From Neofusicoccum parvum (taxonomy: Eukaryota; Ascomycota; Dothideomycetes; Botryosphaeriales; Botryosphaeriaceae): a stretch of 64,000 nt of DNA. The notes under the pieces are model-generated. The model saw nothing but the letters and a program-made list of their open reading frames with translations. It had not been told where the DNA came from and made no database searches. This document shows positions 1-9,827 of this stretch, piece by piece. The stretch lies in the NCBI GenBank assembly GCA_020912385.1, contig CP087209.1:248001-312000 (forward strand), written 5' to 3'. The translations under genes and the position numbers were made by a program. Each line of letters opens with the position of its first letter. The first letter of the stretch is position 1.

Positions 1-114
1 CGGACTTTAATTCTTTATTCTAACATTCCTTCTCTCTGAATTTCAACCATACGTGTCTACTAGAAAGGAAACAGCGCATTCTTCAAGCTCCCCTCTTTCC
101 ATATCATAGCTAAG

Positions 115-828
115 CTACTTGGTACATGGCGCGTCAGAAGGGTTAATAAAGTATCCATCATAGATTAGAAGGCTGCCACTTTGCGGAATAAGGTTTACAG
201 TGCCGGTGGTTTTGTTCTTTGACACAGTGAAAAGCGTCTTAAAGCTAGACTTTATATCAGCAACGTGTCGCACGTGAAAAGCAGTCATACTTTTTATCAG
301 GGAGGCACGAGACTTACTAAGTTGTGGAGCAGCTTCCATCGGCCGTGGTGACTGTCTGCATGACGCCAGAAACCTGAAATGCTTTTTCCGTCGACGACTC
401 AGCAGCAACGAGTGTAGTATTAGGGAAGTGCTGTGTTTCAGTTAATTGACATATTCCACGCTTGTGCATACGTATGGATGAACCCACATTCCATTCGATC
501 GAACCATCAGAAGGCAACATGGCGGCCCGGGATCTTAGGATAGCCGCTGGCCCCGTGGCCACGTCCCCCAAGACGATCAAACTCCCATTGGGAGCAAAGA
601 AACTGGTGTAGTCGGATGTCGAAGTTGGATTCTCATTGTTTCTCAGCAACCTACACAGAACGAAATGTAAGCCTAGGTGGTGATGTTGGGCTCTTTTTCA
701 ACTCACTCCGAATACCAAAACCCGAATTCAGGGTCAACACCGCAACCCGGGGCATAGTCTATCATAGAGACCGCTTGAGCTACACCAAGCATGAGGATGA
801 GCGAGAGGAGTAGACTGGCGCAATTCAT
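115..828 (-). CDS. Secreted SnoaL-like domain protein (four exons)
   Basis: Exons 828-707, 650-488, 430-318 and 244-115 join to a 175-residue protein with no frame break. The N-terminus is a clear signal peptide (basic-free start, Leu-rich core, cleavage near Ala-Gln-Ala at about residue 19). It is followed by a Pro-Gly-Cys-Gly segment and a body resembling the small fungal secreted SnoaL-like/NTF2-fold proteins, ending in Ala-Pro-Cys-Thr-Lys. Cysteines near residue 29, in a Cys-Ser-Thr-Thr-Tyr motif and near the C-terminus could form disulfides. Joining exons 2 and 3 gives the Trp-Asn-His-Phe-Pro-Asn order expected for the family. The intron removed there is 57 nt, in frame and without a stop. 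No enzymatic role can be assigned, because SnoaL-like folds serve as isomerases, dehydratases or non-catalytic binders. A TATA box lies about 70 bp upstream. Confidence 0.82.
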
Positions 829-898
829 CTTGACTGAAGGGTGTAAACAAGAACGAAGTTGTCTTTGTTCAATCTGGCCTTTTCAGGGCGAAAGTATG

Positions 899-906
899 CT
901 TTTATA
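899..906 (-). promoter_or_regulatory. TATA box of the SnoaL-like gene
   Basis: TATAAAAG on the minus strand, about 70 bp upstream of the ATG at 828, in a position typical of filamentous ascomycete core promoters. Confidence 0.55.
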
Positions 907-1600
907 AGTTCCACGACAAGCAAAGGAGCAACTCTTTTCTATTCATCGGAAAGGTGGAAGCCCGGAAGGTCCCGGAAGTTTCTCCTACTTGTCGTGCTAT
1001 AAGGCACAGCCCCATCAACATGCGCAGAAACGCATTTGTAAGCCCGCGTGCAAAGTCTGGCATCCTAGCACGGATCCCGCCTTAGTGCCGGATTTAGAGT
1101 TGCGTAATGGACAGTGGAACACCAAGTTCCGAACCAATTTCAGTAGAAATGCTCAAAAAGTATCAGAGAAAAGACGCCGGGAATAATTCCACCAGCAAGC
1201 ACATGTAGCTACGATGCACTCTCCCTGACATAGATCTGATCTTACTACATAAGTTACTGGTGCAAATGATGGAGCTGGCTCTGTCTAGTCTTTCTCGCTG
1301 GCAATTACGGCGGCATAGGCCGCTGATGGCGCACAGATACACCTATGCAGTGTGTAGAAGCAAGTGCACTTCTGAGTGATTTGTTGTAGCATCTTACTCG
1401 CCGACTATACGACTGACTGAGTAATCGTGCCCGTCAGTGACCACATCTGCATAATGCCAATGTCTTGAAACAATCTCGCATACTTGGCAATATTGCACGG
1501 TGACTACTGAGCGAGGTATCAATGAAAGCCAAGGAGTTCATGATACTGCATGACGCATACCACCCCCGCTGTTAAGATGCTTTCTCCACACAATGATGTT
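907..1600. other. Intergenic, no gene seen
   Basis: Upstream region of the SnoaL-like gene. Only short ORFs without codon bias or recognisable motifs are present on either strand. I see no repeat or RNA gene. Confidence 0.5.
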
Positions 1601-1605
1601 CTCGT

Positions 1606-1974
1606 ATGATCTGGTTCATCGACAATCTTATGTTTACATTGAGCTCATCTTCAAGGGAGTTTACCTATGCAGAGCTTCCATCCCAATATGGACACGTGTC
1701 AATCGTCTTCAATGCTCTCTACCAAGGCTACTCAAATGGTCTTCCTCGTTTCCTGGAAGATGCTGACTCTCAGGTCTCCGGTTTGCCCTCCGTGGTAGAA
1801 AACCTCTAGTGCCTCTACTATTTCGACCCTCGCGCCACTGCTGCCGTGGGAGTTGGCGCGGGTGGTGAGTACGGCATCACAGTTGCCATCCCAGATTGCC
1901 GTATCAAGTCAGTGGCCGTGATGGGTCTTGTCAACATCGGCGACTTCACTCGCTCGACAAGTTTAGCTAAACAC
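1606..1974 (+). pseudogene. Decayed YcjY/dienelactone-hydrolase-like alpha/beta-hydrolase fragment
   Basis: One reading frame runs through this stretch with a single in-frame TAG at 1807-1809. Before the stop it reads Gly-Leu-Pro-Arg-Phe-Leu-Glu-Asp followed by a Val-Ser..Pro-Ser-Val-Val segment. After the stop it reads Phe-Asp-Pro-Arg, a Gly-rich elbow, and Arg-Ile-Lys-Ser-Val-Ala-Val..Leu-Val-Asn-Ile-Gly-Asp. This order matches the central part of YcjY-type alpha/beta hydrolases (strand, nucleophile elbow, Val-Asn-Ile-Gly). The elbow here is Gly-Val-Gly-Ala-Gly-Gly-Glu-Tyr, with no Ser or Cys nucleophile. No N-terminal strand/turn region or C-terminal Asp/His region could be found. I read it as an inactivated relic; the family name is from memory of the motif order. 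Confidence 0.55.
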
Positions 1975-2229
1975 TCGCGAACGTTACAATATAACAGCAT
2001 CAGCAGCAACAATGAGAACGACAACAACTCAAATAGAGATGATATAATGCAGAAACCATGTCTCTCACAGATTCTGAATGTAGAATACAAAAATTATTTA
2101 GCGACACATAATATGTTTCGAGCCTCCAGATGTCGCAGACCCCACAACTCTTCCAAGCTTGAGATGTGCCCTTGGAGACTCCAAGCCATCATGTCCAAAA
2201 ATTAAGAGATCCATCTCCCGATTGTTCCA

Positions 2230-3711
2230 TCAAGGATCTTCATAAGCTTCAGTCACGAGCTGAAGATAGTAATTCGCCGCTTCTGAATATGAGTTGACAT
2301 CCCTTATGCTCTCGTAGGCCGCCTGCGTACAACCAGGATCAACGGGCACGCCCTCAAACCTCTTCTCGATCCAGTCCAGCCAGATATGCTGTCCAGCATA
2401 CAAGACCGGGACATGGCTCACGCCTCCGAATGACGCATACCTGATCTGGCTCTGCGGGTACATCTCGCAGGTTCTGTTCAGAGCCGCCGACGTCGTCTCC
2501 TCCGGAGCAAGAGGATCCATCCCGCCCTGAAGCACCAGCATCGGCCCAGCAATCTGCTTGCCGCCATAATCGGACTGGTTCGCATACGCCTGCGCCGCCC
2601 AGCCATCCGTCCAGCCCGTCTGCGTGTAGTTGATCCCAGGCGTCGCGAACAGCACGGTCGCCATGCTGCTGCACCCGCCGAGCTCGCGCAGGAGCCTCAA
2701 CCGAGCGGCACCCGCCTCTGTGAATATGTCCTCGGCCGGCACCTCGGGGTACTGGCTCCGCACTCCATACCCCAGGTATGCGCCCACGAGGTTCTGCTGG
2801 CCCGAAACCGCCAGCTCGAGCAGGTCTGGTCCGCCTGGCGCCGGCGCGGCCACCACCGTGCCCAGGTAGCCGGGCGTGGGCGACGCGGATTGTTGTGTTG
2901 CGGCGGCCCAGGCGGCGCCGCCGCCCTGGCTGTGGCCCATGAGGACGAAGGATCGGGAAAGGGAGGGAAAGGCGCTCTGTGCGGCTTGCACGGCGTACAG
3001 GAGGTCGTTCGCGTGCGCGTAAGCGGAGAGCCAGGGGTGCCGGACGCCTTCATCGTCGTCGTCGGAGGGAGAGGCGCCAACGCCTAGGCCAGCGTAGTCA
3101 GGTGCCACCACAACGTAGCCCTGCAGGGCGAGTACGTATGTCGCTTTGTACTGGTACCACAAGTTGCGGATGTGGCTGGGCGCGCATTCGGACATCACGC
3201 CGCTCGTCCCATGAGCCCAACCAACAACAGGCAGGCCGGTGACGTTGGGGTTGGCAAAGCCACGCGGCAGGTACGGCCATAAGACATATGCGGAAGCTGT
3301 AATTGCGGTACCGTTGAGCGTGGAGGTTTGGTAGAGGATGCGTGAGAGAGAGACACTAGGCGGGACGGTATAGAGAGAGGTGTCGGTGATTTCTTCGACG
3401 GAGAGGAGAGATCCCGGCAGAATTTGGGGCTGGGATCCATTGCTGAGCGGCCAAGTATAGAATGGATCGACTGTGACCGAGTTGGTGGCCCAATTAGAAC
3501 GCTCGAAGTTCAGCGCAATGTTGACATTATTTGCGGTAGTGTTGCTGATGCCGGCGCGGATGATTTCAGAGCTGGAGAGCGTATAGTGCGAAGCGAAGTT
3601 GTCACATTTCGGGCCGGAAATGAAATGCTCTTCTTGAGCAAAGCTGACGCCTGGAAGTGCGAGTACACGGAGGAGTAACCCTGCCCTCCGGAAACCCCAA
3701 GGAGAAGGCAT
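2230..3711 (-). CDS. Secretory lipase-type alpha/beta hydrolase
   Basis: A single-exon gene of 493 residues. The N-terminal signal peptide (Leu/Val-rich core ending Val-Ser-Phe-Ala-Gln, about residue 26) predicts secretion. The body matches the fungal secretory lipase family (LIP, PF03583). It has an oxyanion-region His-Gly-Thr-Ser at 167-170, the nucleophile elbow Gly-His-Ser-Gln-Gly-Gly-Gly with Ser261, a probable acid Asp399 in Gly-Gly-Met-Asp-Pro, and a probable catalytic His433 in Val-Ser-His-Val-Pro. An acidic Asp-Asp-Asp-Asp loop (217-220) is unusual. Several Asn-X-Ser/Thr sites fit glycosylation. Expected activity is extracellular hydrolysis of triglycerides or other esters. The length is normal for the family and all triad residues are present. 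Substrate preference cannot be read from the sequence. Confidence 0.92.
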   Translation of the reverse strand: MPSPWGFRRAGLLLRVLALPGVSFAQEEHFISGPKCDNFASHYTLSSSEIIRAGISNTTANNVNIALNFERSNWATNSVTVDPFYTWPLSNGSQPQILPGSLLSVEEITDTSLYTVPPSVSLSRILYQTSTLNGTAITASAYVLWPYLPRGFANPNVTGLPVVGWAHGTSGVMSECAPSHIRNLWYQYKATYVLALQGYVVVAPDYAGLGVGASPSDDDDEGVRHPWLSAYAHANDLLYAVQAAQSAFPSLSRSFVLMGHSQGGGAAWAAATQQSASPTPGYLGTVVAAPAPGGPDLLELAVSGQQNLVGAYLGYGVRSQYPEVPAEDIFTEAGAARLRLLRELGGCSSMATVLFATPGINYTQTGWTDGWAAQAYANQSDYGGKQIAGPMLVLQGGMDPLAPEETTSAALNRTCEMYPQSQIRYASFGGVSHVPVLYAGQHIWLDWIEKRFEGVPVDPGCTQAAYESIRDVNSYSEAANYYLQLVTEAYEDP

Positions 3712-4969
3712 TTTGGTGAACGAAAGTTGCAGGTTGGCTTCTAAGATCTATGAGCCTTGATCTGCCAACGTATTTATTCACCCCATCGGATGGCCCGGAT
3801 CATTCAAGTGATGCTAAACTCTAATACACGACGCCGATAAATTTGCACGGAGTTTGCAGCCGTAGAGGCATCAACGTAACACGGACCTCACCAATGTATC
3901 AGCTCGCACTTGCAGGTCAGGCAGAGGTGATCGATCAGGACTAAGCTATCTGGCATTCTGTCACTTGTATTGTACGTGAGAGGCATGGGCGTCAGGACCA
4001 CTTTCATATGTTGGAAGGGCACGTGCTACACTATGTGAAGATGCCAACGCTTGCTTCGGTCAACGGGAGACCAATTTGGGTGACCACGCACACCGACAGC
4101 CTCCCTCGTGGACTAACTTCAGAATATTACGCGCTTCACAAGCGATCTCTTGAAAAATTTCCTCTAATAGTCTGGAGATCCCTTTGACCCTTCTGTCAGG
4201 TGGACCATGCTTTGCTTGTGTGCGTGGCCGGGTGGCTCGACACAACAGCGAGTCTTATGGCTTAGCAATCGATGCAATGGATGTAAACGATATCGCCGTT
4301 TACCTCCGCACTTCGCGGCATGAAATTGATGACAGACAAGTTAGGGAGAGGTAGGGAGACTTGGCGAAAGTCTTGGAGCAACGAGATTTTCTAAGCGTTG
4401 TATGCTCAATCTGAGCATAGAGCGCACGTGCTGTTCAAAGCACGGCCTTTCTCCAGTCGAGAACTAAGTCGTATATGGCGTGGGCCTCTTTTGCGTCGGC
4501 CGAGGAAAAACCTCGGGTATTACTAGGTCATTTCAATTGTCACAACCTTTGAGAAGCAGATAGATGGGTGGATGAATTAGCGCCCTACCAGAAGATGATA
4601 ACAATAAAGATGATAATTGCGACATTCCACCACCATGTGCGGATTCTAACCGAACATATCGACGTCCTGAGTACGTGCAATCCCTCAACACCCACCATTT
4701 GCAAGGCGACTACGCAAGGTTGAGCAAGATAGGAGTATGAAATACCAGGAACGAAGCCCTCACATATGTACTGTTTGTCTTCGTGGAACTCCAATGTTTA
4801 AGAATAACATGGCCCCCTTCGCTTTCGAGCGAAACCCTTATACGAGTAGGCAAGCCTTAAGAAATCATTCAGCCGTATTGCACCATGAATCTGCTCACTC
4901 AATCCACGATACCACCTCTCACATCATCAATGAACGCTCTCGCTACCGAAAAAAGTCGCCATTAAGTGC
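3712..4969. other. Intergenic, 1.26 kb
   Basis: Promoter side of the secretory lipase (minus) and 3' side of the SDR gene (minus). Only short, motif-free ORFs occur. An AT-rich TATA-like element (AATAAATA on the minus strand) lies near 3770, about 60 bp upstream of the lipase ATG. Nothing else is recognisable. Confidence 0.5.
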
Positions 4970-5923
4970 TCACACGTCAGTACTACTCGAAAGTTCCTCC
5001 CACTCCTTGAGACTATTCAATGTCTCCTCGCATTTCTGTCTAACAACAGCCAAGCAATCAGATCCCAGCACCAGCGTTGCAGGAGGTTCCTTTCCCTCTG
5101 CAAGACCCTCGCCTTTGACGACGTCGACAATGCAGCTTGCGCCCTTCTCCGGATCACCAGTCTGTTTGCCGTGCGCGCCTCTATATTGTTCGTACAGTGG
5201 AGCGACAAGCGGCTTATAGTCATCGAATGCGGTTTCCGCAAATGTACTGTTGTTCGGATGGAGAAGTGCCGTTCGGAAGAAGCCAGGTTGAACAATCATT
5301 GTTCTAATACCAAGAGGTTTGACCTCCTGAGCGACGGACTCGGCGGCGCCTGACATGAAATCAGTATAAGCATCCTCAATCGCGATCTTAGAATTGTGCC
5401 ATACCAGTGAGAGCATGTTTGGAGGCAGCGTATAGGCTGAGTGTTGGAAGGCCCACCCAAGCGGCGGCTGATCCGATGAAAACGAGGGTGCCGGCCTTCT
5501 TTGTTCGGAAATGGGGGAGGAATGAGCGAGTAACGTTGATGGCGCCGAAGAGGTTGCTGTTGAACTGTGCGAGCCAGTCTTGATGGCTGAAATAGAGGTT
5601 AGGCCTTTCTGCTTACGACTGCATAGCTTACTAGCTTACCTGGCGTCTTCGAAAGTGCCAAAATAAGAGTATCCAGCGTTGTTGACCAACACATCCAGTC
5701 CCCCATAGATAGCGAGTGCCTCTTGAGCCTTCTTCTCCAATTCATCGGGAGGAGCGGTAACGTCCAGCTGAAGGACGGCCGCGCCTGCTTCCTTTAGGGT
5801 GGAGATTTTCGTCACATTCCGGGCCGTTGCAATCACTTTGTCCCCTCTCCTAATCAACTCATGTACCAATGCTGCTCCGAAACCAGATGAGGTTCCTGTG
5901 ATGAGCCAGACTTGAGACACCAT
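4970..5923 (-). CDS. Short-chain dehydrogenase/reductase (SDR)
   Basis: Exons 5923-5640, 5586-5405 and 5349-4970 give 281 residues. This is a classical SDR: the nucleotide-binding Thr-Gly-Thr-Ser-Ser-Gly-Phe-Gly is at 10-16, Asp54-Val follows the second strand, and Asn-Asn-Ala-Gly is at 81-84. The catalytic Ser134 lies in Phe-Ile-Gly-Ser, with Tyr147 and Lys151 in Tyr-Ala-Ala-Ser-Lys. Arg35 after the third strand could favour NADP(H). The second intron (55 nt) sits just after the active-site Lys and restores the usual Lys-His-Ala-Leu-Thr-Gly helix. No signal peptide is present, so it is probably cytosolic. It is close to the fungal 'SDR, oxidoreductase' group acting on small ketones, alcohols or polyketide-like substrates. 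The substrate is unknown. Its promoter is shared divergently with the carboxylesterase. Confidence 0.92.
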
Positions 5924-6563
5924 GGTTGATGTTAGGACTGGAGGGTGGGGTCTCTGTCAACTGGACGAAGCGGTTGATGATGAGGTGATGAGAGTTCGAG
6001 AGATGATGGAAAGGGAATAAGGTATGTTATTGACCTGTGTAAGGATGGCCGGTCTATATAGAGTGGCAGGTGTTCTCTTTTCGTGCGAAGTCTACATAAT
6101 CTAGACATATCCCAGCCTTGCACTACTGAACACGTGTCTCACGGAGATATAGCGGAGTTACAGGAGATAATTCGATTGTGCATATTTCTAATTAGTAACA
6201 AACGAGAAGATGATCTCTGCCAAGATGAAAGTTTATCCTGCCGCGTCATCGAGGCGCCTAAGAGTCAATGCTGCTCCTCCCTAAGTGCTTCCAGTCTGAG
6301 CACATCCACCAGCTCTGACTTCATCGAATACAACCACCACAGAATGGTAGGAGCGATGTGTTACAGCGCTATAACAAAGGTCAATGCTGGTAATTTAATT
6401 TGGCCAAGGAATTAGTGCGCGGCGTTCTCAGCAACCTCGGAACACCCTTCAACCTGTGAAAGTGCGCCAGTATAAATTCGAGCGTGATTCTACTGCTCCG
6501 TTTCCTTGCTTCATCATCATTCCTTATTCTCCCTCTTATCTACCCCGCTACGTAGCTTTCAGA
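5924..6563. promoter_or_regulatory. Divergent promoter between SDR and carboxylesterase
   Basis: This 640-bp spacer separates two genes transcribed away from each other. A minus-strand TATATAG lies at 6054-6060, about 131 bp before the SDR ATG. A plus-strand TATAAATT lies at 6471-6478, about 86 bp before the carboxylesterase ATG. Shared upstream control of the two genes is possible but not shown. Confidence 0.55.
6471..6478 (+). promoter_or_regulatory. TATA box of the carboxylesterase gene
   Basis: TATAAATT about 86 bp upstream of the chosen ATG. It supports starting at 6564 rather than at the in-frame codon at 6456, which lies upstream of this element. Confidence 0.55.
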
Positions 6564-8383
6564 ATGATGATGTGGCTCTTTCTCGCCACAGCCTTCGTAC
6601 TCGTTCCCGCCTCCAGCATTGCTGTTCCCACCAACAACTCAGACAGCCTTCCAATCGTCGATCTTGGATATGAGCTTTACCGCGCTGTCGACTTTAATGT
6701 TAGGAAATACCTTCCCCGTCTGTTGAGGGTCATGTGCTCACTAGATATGTAGCAAACTGGAGGTTACTACAACTTCTCCAACGTGAGATATGCCGCGCCA
6801 CCTGTCGGCGATCTCCGTTTTAGAGCACCTGTGCCTCCCGAGGTCAATCGTTCAGCTATCCAGGATGGAATGACGACTCGTATTTGTCCCAACGTTCGCC
6901 CAGCATGGATGGATGCTTCCGGGCAGTACCTCTACGAGTATGTCGCCACGGGAATTTTTCCTGCCGCGGATTCCACCATTCCAAGCAACTCTACTACTCC
7001 TGTTAGAGTGGATGATCCTCGCGAAACCGAGGATTGCCTATTCTTAGACGTGATCGTTCCTCAAAGTATTTTTAGACGGGCAGACCAGGGCAATGGAGCT
7101 CCAGTCCTTGTTTGGATCCATGGTATGGTGTATCTGTTGTTCTGTGTCATCATCAACTAACATCATATACAGGTGGAGGCTATGCGCTCGGCTCGAAAAC
7201 CAACGAAGCTAACCCTCGTGGCTTGCTGGAACGCAGTACAAACAACGATTCAGATGGCTTTGTCTATGTTGCTATCAATTACCGGCTAGGTGCTTTTGGA
7301 TTCCTCCCACTTCCATTGCAGCAGGAAGAAGGAAAGATGAACGCTGGCTTCTACGATCAACGCATGGCACTTGAATGGGTACAAAACAACATCCACCTCT
7401 TCGGCGGCGACAAGAACCGGGTGACAGTGATCGGAGAATCCGGAGGTGGTGGTTCCATTATGCACCAAATCACAGCATACGGTGGTCATGCCTCCACCCC
7501 CTTCCAGCAAGCTATTACTCAGTCTCCCGGTTGGCTTCCATATGCTTCGGCTGAGAAGCAAGAACAGACGTTCCAGGCTTTTCTAGAGGCAGCGAATGTT
7601 AGCACCCTCACCGAGGCGCGCACTCTGTCCTCACAGAAGCTCATGGATGCCAATTTCGCTCAAATCGTCAATGCCCCTTACGGCCAGTACACGTACGGCC
7701 CTGCTATCGACGGTATTTTCATCACGCAAGACGCGAAAGAATTATTGAGCCGCGGTCTACTCGACAAATCCGTGAACATCATGGCCGCCACCAATGCCGA
7801 CGAGGGACTTCTCTTCACCCCACCTATGGCCAACGAAAACGCCTATCTTTCTTTCCTACAAGGATACTTCCCAGACGCTTTGCCATCCGCGTTTGACTAC
7901 ATGGCTAATACGCTGTATCCGGCTGTATTCGATGGTTCTATGGGATACACGGACAACACAGGTCGCGCCTCGTTAGCTGCCGGAGACATCGTCATTAATT
8001 GCAATGCCTACGCGCTCAATCTTGCTTACAACAACTTTACCCACTCCTACCACTTCGCTGTGCCACCAGCCTTCCACGCTCAAGACACGGGGTACTTGTT
8101 CTACAAGGCGGACGACCCACTTGGTGACGACAGCTTTGCATTCACAGGACAGAAAAATGAGACGATAGCATATGCACTACAAGACTACGTCATCAATTTC
8201 ACAGCCCAAGGCGTACCTGGAAGTCCGGTGGATGGTTTGCAAGGATTTCCCAGCTATGGTGAGAACGCAACCGTGGTGAGCTTGGGTCCGAGCAGTATCA
8301 GTCTATCTAGAGATCCCACAGCGAACGAACGTTGCAGTTGGATGTTACAGCACAATGGGGAGCTTTTTGGAAGGAGGAAGTAA
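6564..8383 (+). CDS. Secreted type-B carboxylesterase
   Basis: Exons 6564-6698, 6753-7122 and 7173-8383 give 571 residues. The start is the first of three tandem ATGs, followed by a hydrophobic signal peptide, so the enzyme is probably secreted. Carboxylesterase/lipase family (PF00135) features are present: the Glu-Asp-Cys-Leu-Phe-Leu-Asp-Val signature, the oxyanion segment Trp-Ile-His-Gly-Gly-Gly rebuilt across intron 2, and the Gly-Glu-Ser-Gly-Gly elbow with Ser258. The probable acid is Glu379 (Asn-Ala-Asp-Glu-Gly) and the probable catalytic His is His470 (Phe-His-Ala-Gln-Asp). Many Asn-X-Ser/Thr sites suggest glycosylation. The expected role is hydrolysis of carboxylic esters outside the cell. 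The intact triad and normal length argue it is functional. Alternative names in this family (cholinesterase-like, feruloyl esterase-like, mycotoxin-ester hydrolase) cannot be separated by eye. Confidence 0.93.
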
Positions 8384-9027
8384 GGGTTTTAGGCTCTTGT
8401 CAACCATCATCGCCATTTACGATCATTCACTGCTTGTTTTGGCCACTCTCTCGAGCCCTTAGCATCACCCCAAAATAGTACCACCACAAAATTCAGTGCT
8501 CACGGCCGTCTTCACTGTACATCATTATTAGTTTCAGTATCACTCAATAAAGCGGCAGTGCATTCATTTCCCATAATATTCAACATTAAGCAATGAAATA
8601 ATTAAACAGTGCTCGATTATATAATGGGGATCTAATCGACATGTAACCTACGACTATATTACCAGGAACGAAGATAGCCATAAATAGACTAGCTATAACC
8701 ACTAGTTTGAATCAATAAATAGCTCAATGCTTCGCGCTAGTATGAACAAGGTTCGAAAAAGAGTCAGGGGCACAATTCTTACTTTCTCCCATCTAGGCCG
8801 AAATTCTACCTCGGCCGAAACTTGGGTTCCTTTTCTTATCAGACGACGCTATAATAAACGCTCATTCCGTTACCAGCTATCTCTGCATTCCATGCTAATT
8901 TTCTCTCATTATAGCATCCAGTGTTAAAGAGAGAAGTAGCAGTCTGTTATATCAAAATTTCTCACCAAAGCCCTCCACCCACTCAACAGCGCGTAACGCA
9001 TCAAATTTTATTGTCCACGGCTCAACA
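8384..9027 (+). other. AT-rich spacer, 0.64 kb
   Basis: 3' side of the carboxylesterase and promoter of the EthD-domain gene. It is clearly AT-rich between about 8520 and 8720. No coding or structured feature is recognisable. Confidence 0.45.
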
Positions 9028-9392
9028 ATGTCCGTCATTTATACTGTTCGTATCCATCTGCTTTCCTGCTTAACATTCAATCTTGATCTGACATTCTAAA
9101 CTCCCAGGTCCTCTACCCAAACGGCTCTGTCTTTGATCCTGACTACTACGCCAACAAGCATATGCCAATGGCGATGAAACTTCTCCCCAAAGACTTGTTG
9201 AGCTTCCAGGTGTACTCTTTTCCGGATGATGCGCCGTACGCCGTCCAATGCGATATTGAGTTCGTTAATGACGAAGCGTACCGCGGTTGGAAGGACACCG
9301 AAGGCGGGAGGAAGCTGCAAGAGGATCTCAAGAACTTCAGTACGGAGGCCCCGGTCATTATGCGGAAGACACATATGGTGTCGAGCTCGTGA
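9028..9392 (+). CDS. Small EthD-domain protein
   Basis: A tiny first coding exon (9028-9045, six codons) joins in phase to 9108-9392, giving 100 residues. The joined N-terminus reads Met-Ser-Val-Ile-Tyr-Thr-Val-Leu-Tyr-Pro, followed by Phe-Asp-Pro-Asp-Tyr-Tyr..Lys-His-Met-Pro-Met. This is the EthD-family signature (PF07110, dimeric alpha+beta-barrel fold) with its conserved Tyr and His. The length is typical (about 100 residues). It has no signal peptide and is probably cytosolic and dimeric. EthD proteins include accessory proteins of ether degradation and dehydratases or monooxygenases in aromatic polyketide pathways; the sequence does not decide. The donor at 9046 (GTTCGT) is weak, so the first exon is the least certain part. 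Confidence 0.78.
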
Positions 9393-9827
9393 AGATCATG
9401 TGAAAGAGGGGGATGAAATGGGGGCAAAAATGCTCTGCCGCGTTTTACTCAATTGTTGGGTTATCGTTATTTTAGCTGTCTAATGAAGCTATCTAGCCGA
9501 AGAGGCTATGTTGCGGACAATCCTCCGCGAGCCCCTCTTCAATGCTTTTTCCAGAAATATGTACATGCCAACCACTATTGTCGTATCCTTAGGTATTCTT
9601 CCTCGGTTCCACTCGCACCTCGGTATTTGATCTTTCGGATCTATCATTTCTCGATTATCTGAGAGCCCCTGCCTTTGGTGGATGGAGAAGCACTTCCACA
9701 GATATTTTCTTTAGAAGTCGGAAAATGGTGACATTTGTTTGTATACTACGCGGAATGTGGAAAGAAAGAGACATGCATTCTCGTGAGCCTACTCCTCTTT
9801 TCTTGCTCGTTTTCCGTACCGTGTACT
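9393..9827. other. Convergent 3' spacer
   Basis: About 435 bp between the 3' ends of the EthD gene (plus) and the xylanase gene (minus). Short random ORFs only; presumably both 3' UTRs. Confidence 0.45.

Noticed and set aside
1846..2205. Independent 119-codon gene
   Set aside because: Only its first third carries hydrolase-like text, in frame with the upstream fragment. The rest is Asn/Ser-rich random sequence, so it is treated as part of the pseudogene.
5350..5640. Frameshifts in the SDR gene
   Set aside because: Both frame changes are explained by 50-55 nt GT-AG introns that restore the SDR fold in phase.
6699..7172. Stop codons within the carboxylesterase
   Set aside because: They fall inside two introns whose removal restores the oxyanion motif and a full 571-residue protein.
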